DNA from: Roseovarius faecimaris
Lineage (GTDB): Bacteria; Pseudomonadota; Alphaproteobacteria; Rhodobacterales; Rhodobacteraceae
DNA: 64,000 nucleotides
Assembly (NCBI RefSeq): GCF_009762325.1
Contig: NZ_CP034348.1
Span: 1,122,501-1,186,500, forward strand
Direction of reading: 5' to 3'
Below, in pieces: positions 55,095 through 64,000 of this stretch. The position numbers and the translations under genes are program-made. Positions within the stretch are counted from its first letter, which is position 1. Each line of letters opens with the position of its first letter. Below the pieces are notes generated by a model. It saw only the letters and a program-made list of their open reading frames with translations. It ran no database searches and was not told the origin of the DNA.

Positions 55095-56867
55095 TCAGAG
55101 CGGCCAGAACACCAGAATGGCCGGGATCGAGACCGCCACCACGAGCACCTCCAGGGGCAGCCCCATGCGCCAGTAATCGCCGAACTTGTAACCGCCGGGG
55201 CCCAGGATCAACGTATTGTTTTTATGGCCAATCGGCGTGAGAAAGGCCGAGGAGGCGGCAATGGCCACGGCCATCAGGAACGGATCGGGCGACACATCGA
55301 GGCTCTGCGCCATCTGAATGCCCACAGGGGCGGCGACGATGGTGGTGGCGGTGTTGTTGAGCACATCCGACAGGCTCATCGTCACGATCATCAGCACCGT
55401 CAGGATCGCCCAGGCGGGCAGGCCTTCGGTCAGACCCACCAGCGCGCCCGCGATCAGCTCTGTGCCGCCCACGTCTTCCAGAGCCGCGCCCAGCGGGATC
55501 ATCGAACCCAAGAGGACCACAACGGGCCATTCGATATGATCGTAAAGCTCTTTCAGCGGTACGATCTGCGCCAGCACATAAGCCACGACGACAAGTCCGA
55601 GCGCGATGGGCAGGTAGAGCAGGCCAAAGCTTGCCGCCGCCACGGCGGCGCCGAAGAGGCCAATGGCAAGCCAGGTCTTGCTGTCCTGCGTCACCGCAAG
55701 GCCACGATTGGCCAGCGGCAGACAGCCGAGCCAGTCGGTGACGTCCGGCCCCTTGCCTTCGGGAACGAGCAGCAACAAGATATCGCCGGTGCGGATCGGC
55801 GTCTTGCGCACCTGCTTGGTGATCTTTTGCCCTTGCCGGGAAATGCCCATTAAAACAGAGCGTTGCCGCCAGTGCAGCCCAATCGACTGCGCGGTTTTCC
55901 CGCTGATCCGGCTTTCGGCGGTGGCCACCACTTCGATAAGATCGAGCCCTGCGCCCTCGGCTTTCAGAAGCTCTTCGCGCTTGTCATCCGCGAAGTTGAG
56001 CTTGAGAGCGGCGCGAAACTCGTCCAGCGCGTCGGGTGTCGCCTCAAGCACCAGCGCGTCGCCCGCCCGGATCTCGGTGTTGATGGAAGAGCCGTATCGC
56101 CGCTTGCCGTCCCGGATCAGGCCGATGATGGCCACATCGGCCTTGTCGGAGGCCTCCTCCATCTCAATCAGGCGTTTGCCGATATGGGGGCTGTCCTCGG
56201 GCACGGTCAGCTCGGCAATATATTGTCCCAGATCAGAGGGTTGCAGGGTGCTGTCCTCGCGCTGGGGGATCAGCCGCCAGCCGATCAGCGCCACGAAGAT
56301 CAGCCCGGCAATGGCGGTGACCCCGCCGACGGGCGCGAAGTCGAACATCTTGAACGGCGCGCCCAGGGCATCCTCGCGAATGGCGGCGATGATGATGTTC
56401 GGCGGCGTGCCGATCAGCGTGACCATGCCGCCGAGGATCGTGCAAAAACTGAGCGGCATCAAAGAGATACCGGGCGCGCGCCCGGCCTTGCGGGCGGTTT
56501 GCACGTCGACCGGCATCAGGAGCGCCAGCGCGGCGACATTGTTCATGAAGGCCGAAAGAACACCCCCCACACCGCCCATGATGGCGATATGCGCGCCCAG
56601 GGCGCGGGAGCTGTCGACGAGGGTGCGGGTGATGAGGTAGACGGCGCCGGAGCGGACGAGGCCGGCGGAGACAACGAGCACGAGCGCCACGACGAGCGTG
56701 GCCGGGTGGCCGAAGCCGGAAAACGCGTCCTTGGTGGGCACCACGCCCAGCACCACGCCGATCATCAGCGCGGAAAAGGCAACAAGATCATAGCGATAGC
56801 GCCCCCATAGCAGGAGGCCGAACACCGCCCCGAAGAGGCTGAAAAGGATGATCTGATCTGTGGTCAT
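55095..56867 (-). CDS. SLC13-family permease with two TrkA-C domains, copy 2
   Basis: A 590-residue paralogue of the convergent SLC13 gene. It has the membrane signatures MNNVAALALLMPV and IGTPPNIIIAAIRED, then two RCK-C domains, then LSDVLNNTATTIVAAPVGIQ and TPIGHKNNTLILGPGGYKF. The C-terminal motif is highly like that of the other copy, so the two are diverged paralogues facing each other. The ATG at 56867 follows AAGG. The substrate is unknown. Confidence 0.9.
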   Translation of the reverse strand: MTTDQIILFSLFGAVFGLLLWGRYRYDLVAFSALMIGVVLGVVPTKDAFSGFGHPATLVVALVLVVSAGLVRSGAVYLITRTLVDSSRALGAHIAIMGGVGGVLSAFMNNVAALALLMPVDVQTARKAGRAPGISLMPLSFCTILGGMVTLIGTPPNIIIAAIREDALGAPFKMFDFAPVGGVTAIAGLIFVALIGWRLIPQREDSTLQPSDLGQYIAELTVPEDSPHIGKRLIEMEEASDKADVAIIGLIRDGKRRYGSSINTEIRAGDALVLEATPDALDEFRAALKLNFADDKREELLKAEGAGLDLIEVVATAESRISGKTAQSIGLHWRQRSVLMGISRQGQKITKQVRKTPIRTGDILLLLVPEGKGPDVTDWLGCLPLANRGLAVTQDSKTWLAIGLFGAAVAAASFGLLYLPIALGLVVVAYVLAQIVPLKELYDHIEWPVVVLLGSMIPLGAALEDVGGTELIAGALVGLTEGLPAWAILTVLMIVTMSLSDVLNNTATTIVAAPVGIQMAQSLDVSPDPFLMAVAIAASSAFLTPIGHKNNTLILGPGGYKFGDYWRMGLPLEVLVVAVSIPAILVFWPL

Positions 56868-56989
56868 GGCACTGCCTTTCTGGCCCTCAGCCAAGCCTAT
56901 TCGCGCCATGAACGCAACCGGGTTGCGAGGCCCCCCGGGCCTGTCCTATAGAGGCGTGCATTAAGGTTTTACCCGGGGAGACACCGCCA

Positions 56990-57739
56990 ATGGCCGGCCA
57001 TTCAAAATGGGCAAATATTCAGCACCGCAAGGGGCGGCAGGACGCCGTGCGCGCCAAGCTTTTCTCCAAGCTTTCCAAGGAGATCACCATCGCCGCCAAG
57101 ATGGGCGACCCGGATCCGGAGAAAAACCCGCGCCTGCGGCTGGCGGTGAAAAGCGCCAAGTCCCAGTCGATGCCCAATGACAATATCGACCGGGCGATTA
57201 AGAAAGCGATCGGCGGCGACGCCGAGGATTACGAGGAAATCCGCTATGAGGGCTACGGGCCGAGTGGCGTGGCGGTGATCGTGGAGGCGATGACCGACAA
57301 CCGCAACCGCACCGCGAGCACCGTGCGGTCGACCTTTACCAAACATGGCGGCAACCTGGGCGAGACCGGCAGCGTCGGCTTCATGTTCGAGCGCAAGGGC
57401 GAGGTGACCTATACCGCCGAGGCGGGCGATGCCGACACCGTGATGATGGCCGCCATCGAGGCCGGGGCAGAAGATGTGGAATCGAGCGAGGATGGCCACA
57501 CGATCTGGTGTGCGGACACGGATCTGAACGATGTGTCGAACGCGCTGGAAGCCGAGCTGGGCGAGAGCGAGGACACCCGCCTGACCTGGCGGCCGACGAC
57601 CACGACGGAGCTGGATCTTGAGGGCATGCAGAAGCTGATGCGGCTCATCGAGGCGCTGGAGGATGACGACGACGTGCAGCGCGTCACCACCAATTTCGAA
57701 GCCTCCGACGAGGTGATGGCGCAGCTCGCGGCAGAGTAA
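56990..57739 (+). CDS. YebC/PmpR-family protein (TACO1 homologue)
   Basis: A 249-residue YebC protein starting [20 protein letters not shown], with [20 protein letters not shown] and [20 protein letters not shown]. The family was long called a regulator; some members help ribosomes through polyproline stalls. It is usually next to ruvC, which is not present here. The gene stands alone and is followed by a 243-base gap holding the TTTTGTAC cluster. Confidence 0.95.
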   Translation: MAGHSKWANIQHRKGRQDAVRAKLFSKLSKEITIAAKMGDPDPEKNPRLRLAVKSAKSQSMPNDNIDRAIKKAIGGDAEDYEEIRYEGYGPSGVAVIVEAMTDNRNRTASTVRSTFTKHGGNLGETGSVGFMFERKGEVTYTAEAGDADTVMMAAIEAGAEDVESSEDGHTIWCADTDLNDVSNALEAELGESEDTRLTWRPTTTTELDLEGMQKLMRLIEALEDDDDVQRVTTNFEASDEVMAQLAAE

Positions 57740-57765
57740 GCTTACCATTTGGTGACACGACCGGA

Positions 57766-57806
57766 TTTTGTACGTTTTGTACAAAATGCCCCCCTGTTTT
57801 GTACAA
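57766..57806. repeat. Cluster of three TTTTGTAC motifs
   Basis: TTTTGTAC occurs at 57766-57773, 57775-57782 and 57797-57804; the second is part of the palindrome TTTTGTACAAAA (57775-57786) and the third continues as TTTTGTACAA. Spacing between starts is 9 and 22 bases. It lies 27 bases after yebC, in an otherwise G+C-rich gap, and looks like a multi-site operator or regulatory element. Confidence 0.5.
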
Positions 57807-57946
57807 TCGGCGGGGGTCACGGGAATGTGAATTTCCTGAACGGTTGGTTAACACGACCGGGGGTCGCACTGGGGCGCGGGATCGCCCCTGTCCCGGCCGG
57901 GTGTGCCGCGTCACGGGCGATGCGGCCGGAACCGGGGCACGGCAAT

Positions 57947-57973
57947 GGTGCGTGAGATCACGCACCCTACGGG
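57947..57973. repeat. REP-like palindrome, copy 2
   Basis: GGTGCGTGA at 57947-57955 and TCACGCACC at 57958-57966 (9 base pairs, GA between) are followed by CTACGGG, repeating the pattern at 43928-43955. It ends just before the LysE gene. Confidence 0.6.
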
Positions 57974-57982
57974 AGGGGTCTG

Positions 57983-58576
57983 ATGCAGGCGGCGATGGCG
58001 GGGTTTGCGCTGGGATTTTCGCTGATCCTGGCGATCGGCGCGCAGAACGCGTTCGTGCTGCGGCAGGGGCTGCGCCGGGCGCATGTGTTTGCCGTGTGCC
58101 TGACCTGTGCGCTGAGCGATGCGGTGCTGATTGCCGCAGGTGTCGCGGGCTTTGGCGCGCTCAGCGAGGCGGTGCCGGGGCTGGAGAGCGTGATGCGTTA
58201 TGGCGGGGCGGCGTTTTTGCTGGCCTATGGCGCGCGCAGTTTTCACGCCGCCTGGAAGGGCGGGGCGCAGATGGGCGAGGGGCAAAGGGCCGGATCGCTT
58301 AGGGCGGCGCTGCTGACCTGCCTTGCGCTGACCTGGCTCAATCCGCATGTCTATCTGGATACGGTGGTTCTGTTGGGATCGGTCTCGGCGCAGTATGACG
58401 ACCGGCTGAGCTTTGCCCTGGGGGGCATCACGGCCAGTTTTGTCTTTTTCTTCTCGCTTGGCTACGGCGCGCGCATCCTGGACCCGCTGTTTCGCAGGCC
58501 CGAGGCCTGGCGGGTGCTGGATGTGCTGGTGGGGGGCGTCATGTGGGCGATCGCGGTCAAACTGATCTGGATGTGA
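57983..58576 (+). CDS. LysE/ArgO-family amino acid exporter
   Basis: A 197-residue membrane protein with five to six helices: AGFALGFSLILAIGAQNAFV with the family GAQNAFVLRQGLRR motif, then VCLTCALSDAVLIAAGVAG and LTWLNPHVYLDTVVLLGSVS. It matches ArgO/LysE exporters of arginine or lysine. GGGAGG precedes the ATG. It lies after the REP-like palindrome and the TTTTGTAC cluster. No adjacent LysG/ArgP-type regulator is present. Confidence 0.92.
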   Translation: MQAAMAGFALGFSLILAIGAQNAFVLRQGLRRAHVFAVCLTCALSDAVLIAAGVAGFGALSEAVPGLESVMRYGGAAFLLAYGARSFHAAWKGGAQMGEGQRAGSLRAALLTCLALTWLNPHVYLDTVVLLGSVSAQYDDRLSFALGGITASFVFFFSLGYGARILDPLFRRPEAWRVLDVLVGGVMWAIAVKLIWM

Positions 58577-58665
58577 GGCGCGGCACAGCCGGTGTGCAAC
58601 GGCACGGGATTGGCCGGGGGCCGGGGCTGACCTAGCTTTGAAGGAACAGAGCTGGAGGATGCGCG

Positions 58666-59598
58666 ATGAGCTGGAACCCGACATTGGAACCCGACTGCCC
58701 CGAGGCCGGGCGGCTTGAGGACATCGAGACCCTGATCGTGCCGCGGGCGCGGGATCTGGGCGAGTTCGAGGTGCGCCGGGCGCTGCCCGCGCCGAAGCGG
58801 CAGATGGTGGGCCCGTTCATCTTTTTCGATCAGATGGGGCCGGTGGAGTTTCTGACCGGGCAGGGGATCGACGTGCGTCCGCATCCGCATATCGGACTGG
58901 GGACGGTGACCTATCTTTACGAGGGCGAGTTTCAGCACCGCGACAGCCTGGGCACCGATCAGATGATCTATCCCGGTGAGGTGAACTGGATGGTGGCCGG
59001 CCACGGCGTGACCCATTCGGAACGCACCAGCGAGGCAACCCGCAAGGGCAAGAGCCCGCTTTTTGGCATTCAGACCTGGGTGGCCCTGCCGGAAGAGCAC
59101 GAGGAGCGGGAGGCGAGTTTCGAGCATCATGGCGCGGAGGCGCTGCCGGAGCTGGAGGGCGAGGGCAAGCACCTGCGCCTGATCATGGGGCGCGGCTGGG
59201 GCGCGCGGGCGCCGGTGAGCACGTTCACGGACATGTTCTATGCCGATGTGGTGATGCAGGCGGGGGCGAAACTGCCCTTGCCGGAGGATCACGAGGATCG
59301 CGGGGTTTATGTCACGCAAGGGTCGGTCGAGATTGCGGGCGAGACGTTCGACGCGGGCCGCATGATGGTGTTTCGCCCGGGCGATGCGATCACGCTGACC
59401 GCGGGCGCGCAGGGCGCGCGTATCATGGCGCTGGGCGGGGAGACACTGAATGGTCCGCGGCATATCTGGTGGAATTTCGTGGCCTCAAGCAAGGAGAAGA
59501 TCGAGGCCGCCAAGGAGGCCTGGGCCAAGGGCGACTGGGCGCATGGGCGGTTTCAGCTGCCGCCGGGGGATGACGCGGAGTTCATCCCGCTGCCCTGA
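58666..59598 (+). CDS. Pirin-family cupin protein
   Basis: A 310-residue pirin with two cupin domains. The metal site is in VRPHPHIGLGTVTYLYEGEF and VAGHGVTHSERTS, with FGIQTWVALPEEHEE after it. Bacterial pirins can act as quercetinases or bind enzymes such as pyruvate dehydrogenase; the role here is unknown. GGAGG precedes the ATG. It stands between two exporter genes without overlap. Confidence 0.93.
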   Translation: MSWNPTLEPDCPEAGRLEDIETLIVPRARDLGEFEVRRALPAPKRQMVGPFIFFDQMGPVEFLTGQGIDVRPHPHIGLGTVTYLYEGEFQHRDSLGTDQMIYPGEVNWMVAGHGVTHSERTSEATRKGKSPLFGIQTWVALPEEHEEREASFEHHGAEALPELEGEGKHLRLIMGRGWGARAPVSTFTDMFYADVVMQAGAKLPLPEDHEDRGVYVTQGSVEIAGETFDAGRMMVFRPGDAITLTAGAQGARIMALGGETLNGPRHIWWNFVASSKEKIEAAKEAWAKGDWAHGRFQLPPGDDAEFIPLP

Positions 59599-59687
59599 GA
59601 GGTGCGCGTGCGCAGGGGGCGGCCGGGCTGGACATCCGGGCAGAGCCGGGGCTTGATGGCGAGAGAGATGCGGGCAGGGGAGGCGGC

Positions 59688-60569
59688 ATGCGGCTCTTGG
59701 GGGTGACATGCCTGGTGATGCTGGCCTTTGCCGGTAACGGGCTTCTGACGCGGGCGGGAGTGACCGTTGGCGGGCTGATGCCGATGGAATTTGCCGTGGT
59801 GCGGCTGTTTTCCGGGGCTCTCACGCTGGCGCTGTTGTGCCTGGTGCTGCGCGGCGCTCTGCGGCTGGGGGGCGGGCGCGGGCGGCTGGTGGGCGTTGTG
59901 GCGCTGCTGATCTATCTCATCGGGTATTCGCTGGCCTATACCGATATAGATGCCGGGATCGGCGCGCTGATCGTGTTCGGGATGGTGCAGATCACCATGT
60001 TCGCGGGCGGGCTTGTGGTCCGTGAAGCGATGCCGGTGAACCGCTGGGTCGGGGCCGGGCTGGCCTTTGCCGGGCTGATCTGGCTCTTGTGGCCTGCCGG
60101 GGCGGTGGCGGTCAGCCTGTGGCACGGGGCGCTGATGGCGGTGGCCGGGATCGGCTGGGGCCTGTATTCGCTGGCCGGGCGTCAGGAACGGGATGCGTTG
60201 CAGGGGACGGCGGGAAATTTCATCCTGGCGGCGCTGGGCGTGCTGGCGGTGGTGCTGATGCTGGGCGGCGGCGGGTTTCTGCGCGATGTGGCCGGGGCCG
60301 AACCGCTGGGCCTGTGGCTGGCGCTGGGCTCGGGGGTGGTGACCTCGGCGATGGGATATGCGCTGTGGTACACGGTGCTGCCGCGTCTGCCGGGCACGGT
60401 GGCGGCCACGGCACAGCTGACCGTGCCGGTGATCACCATGGCGGGCGGCATGATCTGGCTGGGCGAGGCGCTGACCCTGCGCTTCGGTCTGGCCTCGGTG
60501 CTGGTGCTGGGCGGGGTGGCGCTGTCGGTGCGCCCTCAGCGGGGCAGGAGCCGTTCGAGCGGGTCATAG
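59688..60569 (+). CDS. EamA/DMT-family transporter, copy 2
   Basis: A 293-residue membrane protein with about ten helices in two EamA repeats (VMLAFAGNGLLTRAGVTVGG for the first; ALWYTVLPRLPGTVAATAQL for the second). It is very G+C-rich with long Val/Leu/Gly runs. GGGGAGG precedes the ATG. Its last 34 bases overlap the convergent Nudix gene. The substrate is unknown. Confidence 0.86.
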   Translation: MRLLGVTCLVMLAFAGNGLLTRAGVTVGGLMPMEFAVVRLFSGALTLALLCLVLRGALRLGGGRGRLVGVVALLIYLIGYSLAYTDIDAGIGALIVFGMVQITMFAGGLVVREAMPVNRWVGAGLAFAGLIWLLWPAGAVAVSLWHGALMAVAGIGWGLYSLAGRQERDALQGTAGNFILAALGVLAVVLMLGGGGFLRDVAGAEPLGLWLALGSGVVTSAMGYALWYTVLPRLPGTVAATAQLTVPVITMAGGMIWLGEALTLRFGLASVLVLGGVALSVRPQRGRSRSSGS

Positions 60570-60985
60570 GCGGCGGTCTGATCGACGCCGAAAAAGGCCA
60601 CCTGAGGCAGACTGTCGGGCTTGAGCCGGATCGTGGCAAGCTCCGGAAAGCTGAACCAGCGGCGGCGGTTGACCACGCCTTCGGGGTCCTGCCAGTCGTC
60701 GCTGAGCTGGCCATCAAAGAGGGTGCAGCGGAAGAAGATATCGACCTGGTGAAAGCCATGGTCGGGATTGTGAAACTCGTTGACGAGGCAGGGCGCGCCG
60801 ACGGCGATGGTCAGCCCGGTTTCCTCATGCACCTCGCGGGCGAGGTTGTCGGGCAGCGACTGGCCGGGTTCGGCCCCGCCCCCGGGCGCGCACCACAGAT
60901 CCGAGGCCTCGCCCGGGAAGGCGTTGACCAGAAGCAGGCGGTCACGGTGCAGCAGCACGGCGCGGGTCGAGAGGCGGATCGGCAT
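60536..60985 (-). CDS. Nudix hydrolase
   Basis: A 149-residue Nudix protein. The box is GGGAEPGQSLPDNLAREVHE, then ETGL. It fits Gx5Ex7REUxEExGU except that the first glutamate is glutamine (PGQS). The catalytic REVHEE part is intact, so activity is still likely. The N-terminal STRAVLLHRDRLLLVNAFPG is typical of general nucleotide-sugar or NDP-X hydrolases. It converges with the EamA gene by 34 bases. Confidence 0.9.
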   Translation of the reverse strand: MPIRLSTRAVLLHRDRLLLVNAFPGEASDLWCAPGGGAEPGQSLPDNLAREVHEETGLTIAVGAPCLVNEFHNPDHGFHQVDIFFRCTLFDGQLSDDWQDPEGVVNRRRWFSFPELATIRLKPDSLPQVAFFGVDQTAAYDPLERLLPR

Positions 60986-61101
60986 GGGCGGAGCCTAGCG
61001 CGCGCCCGCAGGCAGGACAACGGCGCATAGAGCGGATGTGACGCAACGGTGCGGCGCGCTGGCCCCTTTCACAGCCGCGCAAACGGGCTTATCTGGGGGG
61101 C

Positions 61102-61878
61102 ATGAAATGGATGGCCTCCTTCTGTGTTGCGCTGCTTGCGCTGGCCCCGCTTCCGGCGCGGGCCGATTGCGTGGTGCTGTTGCACGGGTTGCTGCGCTCG
61201 GCCGAGAGCTTTCGCGTCATGGAAGAGGTGCTGAAGGCCGAAGGCTATACGGTGTTTCGCCCTGAATATGCCTCGACCCAGGCGGAGATCGAGAAACTGG
61301 CGGCCGAGACGCTGCCCTATGCCGTGCGGGTCTGCGGCGAGACGAAGATCCATTTTGTCACCCATTCCATGGGCGGGATCCTGCTGCGCCACTGGCTGAA
61401 GGACAACCGGCCCGAGGATATGGGGCGGGTGGTGATGCTGGCCCCGCCGAACCACGGGTCGGAGATTGTCGATGAGCTGGGCGGGCTGGAGCTGTTCGAG
61501 TGGATCAACGGACCTGCGGGGCTACAGCTTGAGACTGGGCAGGCGGGGCTTCCGGCGCAATTGCCGCCGGTCGATTTCGATCTGGGCGTGATCGCCGGGA
61601 CGCGCACGCTGAACCCCTATTTCTCATCGCTGATCGAGGGGGTGGATGACGGCAAGGTGTCGGTGGCCTCCACCAAGGTCGAGGGCATGAACGATCATAT
61701 CGCCCTGCCGGTGACGCATACGTTCATGACAGTGAGCCCCCTGGTGATCGCGCAGACGCAGGTGTTTTTGCGGGACGGGGCGTTTGACCACGATATGACC
61801 TTTGAAGAGCTGATCTGGGGGGCGGGCGACGCTGACGAGTCGGGCGCGTCCGGACAGGTTGAAGAGCGGCCGGAATGA
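61102..61878 (+). CDS. Secreted lipase/esterase-like alpha/beta hydrolase
   Basis: A 258-residue exported hydrolase with signal [20 protein letters not shown] (cleavage near residue 21). The nucleophile is S89 in [14 protein letters not shown], with [12 protein letters not shown] before it and likely H in [12 protein letters not shown]. The pattern fits PGAP1- or lipase-like proteins. Its stop overlaps the phnM start by 4 bases, an odd partner with no clear pathway link. The substrate is unknown. Confidence 0.87.
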   Translation: MKWMASFCVALLALAPLPARADCVVLLHGLLRSAESFRVMEEVLKAEGYTVFRPEYASTQAEIEKLAAETLPYAVRVCGETKIHFVTHSMGGILLRHWLKDNRPEDMGRVVMLAPPNHGSEIVDELGGLELFEWINGPAGLQLETGQAGLPAQLPPVDFDLGVIAGTRTLNPYFSSLIEGVDDGKVSVASTKVEGMNDHIALPVTHTFMTVSPLVIAQTQVFLRDGAFDHDMTFEELIWGAGDADESGASGQVEERPE

Positions 61879-63023
61879 GCCTGGCGCTGCGGCTGACCGG
61901 GGCGGAGGTGCTGCGGCCCGGGGGGCGGAAGGCGGGCCCGCTGAGCTTTGCCGAGGGGCGGATCGTCGAGGACCGGCCGGGGCTGCGGGAGGTGGACCTC
62001 AGGAGCTATATGATCCTGCCGGGGATCGTGGATATTCATGGTGACGGGTTCGAGCGGCATCTGGCGCCGCGCCGCGGGGCGATGAAGGACCTGAGCCTGG
62101 GCCTGCGCGCGGCGGAGGCCGAGATCGCGGCGGGCGGAATCACCACCGCCGTTCTGGCGCAATTCTACAGCTGGGAAGGCGGCATGCGCGGCCCGGAGTT
62201 TGCCGAGCGCGTCTTTGCCGCGATTGGCGCGCTCAGGGATCAGGTGGCCAGCACGTTGCTGACGCAGCTGCGGTTCGAGATCCCGATGCTGGAGGATTAC
62301 GGGGCGGTGGCCGACATGGTGGCCCGGCATGGCATCGGCTATGTGGTGTTCAACGATCATTTGCCGCATGACGAGCTGGAAAAGGGCAAGCGGCCCAAGC
62401 GGCTGACCGGGCAGGCTCTGCGCATCGGGCGCAATCCGGAGAAGCATCTGGAGTTCATGCAAGGCCTGCACGCGCGGATGGGCGAGGTGCCTGCCGCGCT
62501 GGACGGGCTGATTGAGGCGCTTGTGGCGCGGGGCGTGCGGCTGGGCAGCCATGACGACAAAACCGCCTCAGAGCGGGAGACGTGGCGCGCGCGCGGCGTT
62601 GGCATTGCCGAGTTTCCCGAGACGGCAGAAGCGGTGGAGGCCGCGCATCTGGGCGGCGACGCGGTGATCATGGGCGCGCCCAATGTCGTGCGCGGAGGGT
62701 CGCATAACGGGAACGCGTCGGCCGCCGAGGCGGTGATGATGGGCTATGTCGATGCGCTGGCCTCGGATTATCACTATCCGTCCCTGCGCCGGGCCGCGTT
62801 TTTGCTCGCAGACGGGGGCGTGTGTGACCTGGCCACGGCCTGGGGGCTGATCTCTGCCGGGCCTGCGCGCGTGCTGGGGCTGACGGATCGGGGGACAATC
62901 CTGCCCGGGCAGCGGGCTGACCTCGTGGTGATGGAGCCGAAAAGCCGCGCCATCTGTGCCACGCTTTCAGGCGGGCGCGTGAGCTATATGAGCGGCGATG
63001 TGGCCGCGCGGTTTGTGGGCTAG
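61875..63023 (+). CDS. phnM: Alpha-D-ribose 1-methylphosphonate 5-triphosphate diphosphatase
   Basis: A 382-residue PhnM of the amidohydrolase superfamily, which removes pyrophosphate in the carbon-phosphorus lyase pathway. Metal-site motifs are [15 protein letters not shown], the central block [32 protein letters not shown] and [10 protein letters not shown]. The usual phnGHIJKL genes are absent, so this copy lies outside a phn operon, though the rest may be elsewhere. It overlaps the lipase-like gene by 4 bases. Confidence 0.95.
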   Translation: MSLALRLTGAEVLRPGGRKAGPLSFAEGRIVEDRPGLREVDLRSYMILPGIVDIHGDGFERHLAPRRGAMKDLSLGLRAAEAEIAAGGITTAVLAQFYSWEGGMRGPEFAERVFAAIGALRDQVASTLLTQLRFEIPMLEDYGAVADMVARHGIGYVVFNDHLPHDELEKGKRPKRLTGQALRIGRNPEKHLEFMQGLHARMGEVPAALDGLIEALVARGVRLGSHDDKTASERETWRARGVGIAEFPETAEAVEAAHLGGDAVIMGAPNVVRGGSHNGNASAAEAVMMGYVDALASDYHYPSLRRAAFLLADGGVCDLATAWGLISAGPARVLGLTDRGTILPGQRADLVVMEPKSRAICATLSGGRVSYMSGDVAARFVG

Positions 63024-63072
63024 CAGGCCCCGATGACGCGGTTTCGCGGGATGTGACGATCGTCCCCGCGAC

Positions 63073-63086
63073 TTGATCCATGTCAA
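63073..63086. promoter_or_regulatory. FnrL box upstream of bchE
   Basis: TTGAT-CCAT-GTCAA matches the FNR consensus TTGAT-N4-ATCAA except for one base; the GTCAA form is common for FnrL. Its centre is 42 bases upstream of 63121, fitting a class II activator site. Confidence 0.75.
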
Positions 63087-63105
63087 CATGGTGCTTCCAA
63101 GATAG

Positions 63106-63123
63106 TGTAAACTAAAGTTTACA
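63106..63123. promoter_or_regulatory. PpsR/CrtJ box upstream of bchE
   Basis: TGTAAACTAAAGTTTACA is an exact TGT-N12-ACA site and also a near-complete palindrome. It covers the likely -10 and start-site region and ends 15 bases before the ATG at 63139. PpsR binding here would repress bchE in air. Confidence 0.85.
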
Positions 63124-63138
63124 AAACGGGAGGAAACC

Positions 63139-64000
63139 ATGCGCATCTTATTCGTTCACCCCAATTATCGCTCGGGCGGGGCCGAGATTGCCGGGACATG
63201 GCCGCCGGCCTGGGTGGCGTATCTCACCGGGCATCTGCGGCAACAGGGCTTTGACGATGTGCATTTCATCGACGCCATGACCGACAATATCACCGATGCG
63301 GAGCTGGCACAGCAGATGGAGGCGCTGGCCCCCGATGTGGTGGGCGTCACCGCGATCACGCCGTCGATCTATCGCGCCGAGGATGTGCTGAAGATCGCGC
63401 GCGATGTGGTGCCGGGGGCCGTGCGGGTGCTGGGGGGCGTGCACGCGACCTTCATGTACAAGCAGGTGCTGAGCGAGGCGCCCTGGGTCGATGTGATCGT
63501 GCGCGGCGAGGGCGAAGAGATCTGTAGCGAGCTGATGCTGGCCATCGAGGACGGGCGTTTTCCGGCGGAGCGGCACAGCATCAACGGGCTGGCCTTCCGC
63601 GATGGGGACCGGATCGTGGCAACGCAGGCGGCGTCGACCGTCAAGGACCTGAGCAAGATCAAGCCGGACTGGTCGGTGCTGGAATGGTCGAAATATATCT
63701 ACATCCCGCTGGGCACGCGGGTGGCGATCCCGAACCTGGCGCGGGGCTGTCCGTTTACCTGTTCCTTCTGCAGCCAGTGGAAATTCTGGCGCGACTACCG
63801 CGTGCGCGACCCCAAGGATGTGGTGGATGAGATCGAAGATCTGGTGGAAAATCATGGGGTTGGCTTTTTCATCCTGGCCGATGAGGAACCCACGATCAAC
63901 AAGAAGAAATTCGTGGCCTTCTGTCAGGAGCTGATCGACCGGGGCCTGCCGAAACGGGTGAAATGGGGGATCAACACGCGGGTGACGGATATCTACCGGG
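63139..64000 (+). CDS. bchE: Anaerobic Mg-protoporphyrin IX monomethyl ester cyclase, N-terminal part
   Basis: The first 287 codons of BchE, cut by the window end. A cobalamin-binding-type domain ([50 protein letters not shown]) leads to the radical SAM CxxxCxxC at C204, C208 and C211 ([20 protein letters not shown]). [16 protein letters not shown] follows. BchE makes the isocyclic ring of bacteriochlorophyll without oxygen. GGGAGG precedes the ATG, and FnrL and PpsR boxes lie just upstream. It shows the organism can make bacteriochlorophyll. Confidence 0.95.
   Translation, partial: MRILFVHPNYRSGGAEIAGTWPPAWVAYLTGHLRQQGFDDVHFIDAMTDNITDAELAQQMEALAPDVVGVTAITPSIYRAEDVLKIARDVVPGAVRVLGGVHATFMYKQVLSEAPWVDVIVRGEGEEICSELMLAIEDGRFPAERHSINGLAFRDGDRIVATQAASTVKDLSKIKPDWSVLEWSKYIYIPLGTRVAIPNLARGCPFTCSFCSQWKFWRDYRVRDPKDVVDEIEDLVENHGVGFFILADEEPTINKKKFVAFCQELIDRGLPKRVKWGINTRVTDIYR

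Overview
The window is chromosomal DNA of a photosynthetic member of the Rhodobacterales (Roseobacter group, Alphaproteobacteria). The evidence is high G+C, densely packed genes with many ATGA and TGATG overlaps, an NDUFS4-type complex I subunit, a complete polyhydroxybutyrate (PHB) gene set with PhaR-type operators, a CIRCE-controlled groESL operon, and the first 287 codons of bchE preceded by FnrL and PpsR boxes. Most genes are ordinary housekeeping genes. I see no rRNA, tRNA, CRISPR array, insertion sequence or prophage, and no clear frameshifted gene.

Layout. 1-10.9 kb: the start of uvrB, a complex I accessory subunit, ppk2 (behind a perfect FNR-type box), a MATE exporter, an aspartate-family aminotransferase, a HTH regulator coupled to sdhE, an LdtR-like MarR regulator whose Shine-Dalgarno lies in a hairpin, two tandem DUF1194 von Willebrand proteins, a glyoxalase, thyA-folA, a cold-shock protein and an ArsC/Spx-like protein. 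10.9-13.4 kb: the most interesting locus, a four-gene minus-strand operon encoding a secreted four-cysteine DUF2282 peptide, a DUF692 (MNIO) enzyme, a DUF2063 partner and a DoxX membrane protein. This is a bufferin-type RiPP system of the kind linked to metal stress in Caulobacter. 13.6-19.7 kb: thrS, two small proteins of unknown function, three alpha/beta hydrolases and an M15-like protein.

19.8-25.3 kb: phaZ facing away from phaC, then phaP, phaR and a LysR regulator. Four CTGC-N3-GCAG-type sites lie before phaC, phaP (two) and phaR, so PhaR probably controls the whole cluster and itself. 25.3-33.5 kb: two PLP aminotransferases and a polyamine-type (Puu-like) operon of two glutamine-synthetase paralogues, a class I amidotransferase, an unknown 397-residue protein and an FAD oxidase. 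33.6-40.5 kb: DUF2842, purA, secG, pyrG, two TerB-like proteins and a leaderless PhnD-like protein. 40.6-43.9 kb: a polar amino-acid ABC transporter with a hairpin after the binding-protein gene. 44-52 kb: unknown membrane and secreted proteins, a manganese pyrophosphatase, a DUF2161 protein, a TraB/GumN protein, groES-groEL and a YmdB-type phosphoesterase.

52-64 kb: two EamA exporters, two SLC13 permeases, YebC, a LysE exporter, a pirin, a Nudix hydrolase, a lipase-like protein overlapping phnM, and bchE cut by the window end. Two copies of a REP-like palindrome (43.9 and 57.9 kb), a cluster of three TTTTGTAC motifs (57.8 kb) and two long perfect palindromes (19.75 and 51.24 kb) are not explained by the genes. 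Family names were recognised by eye from the translated sequences; no database search was run.
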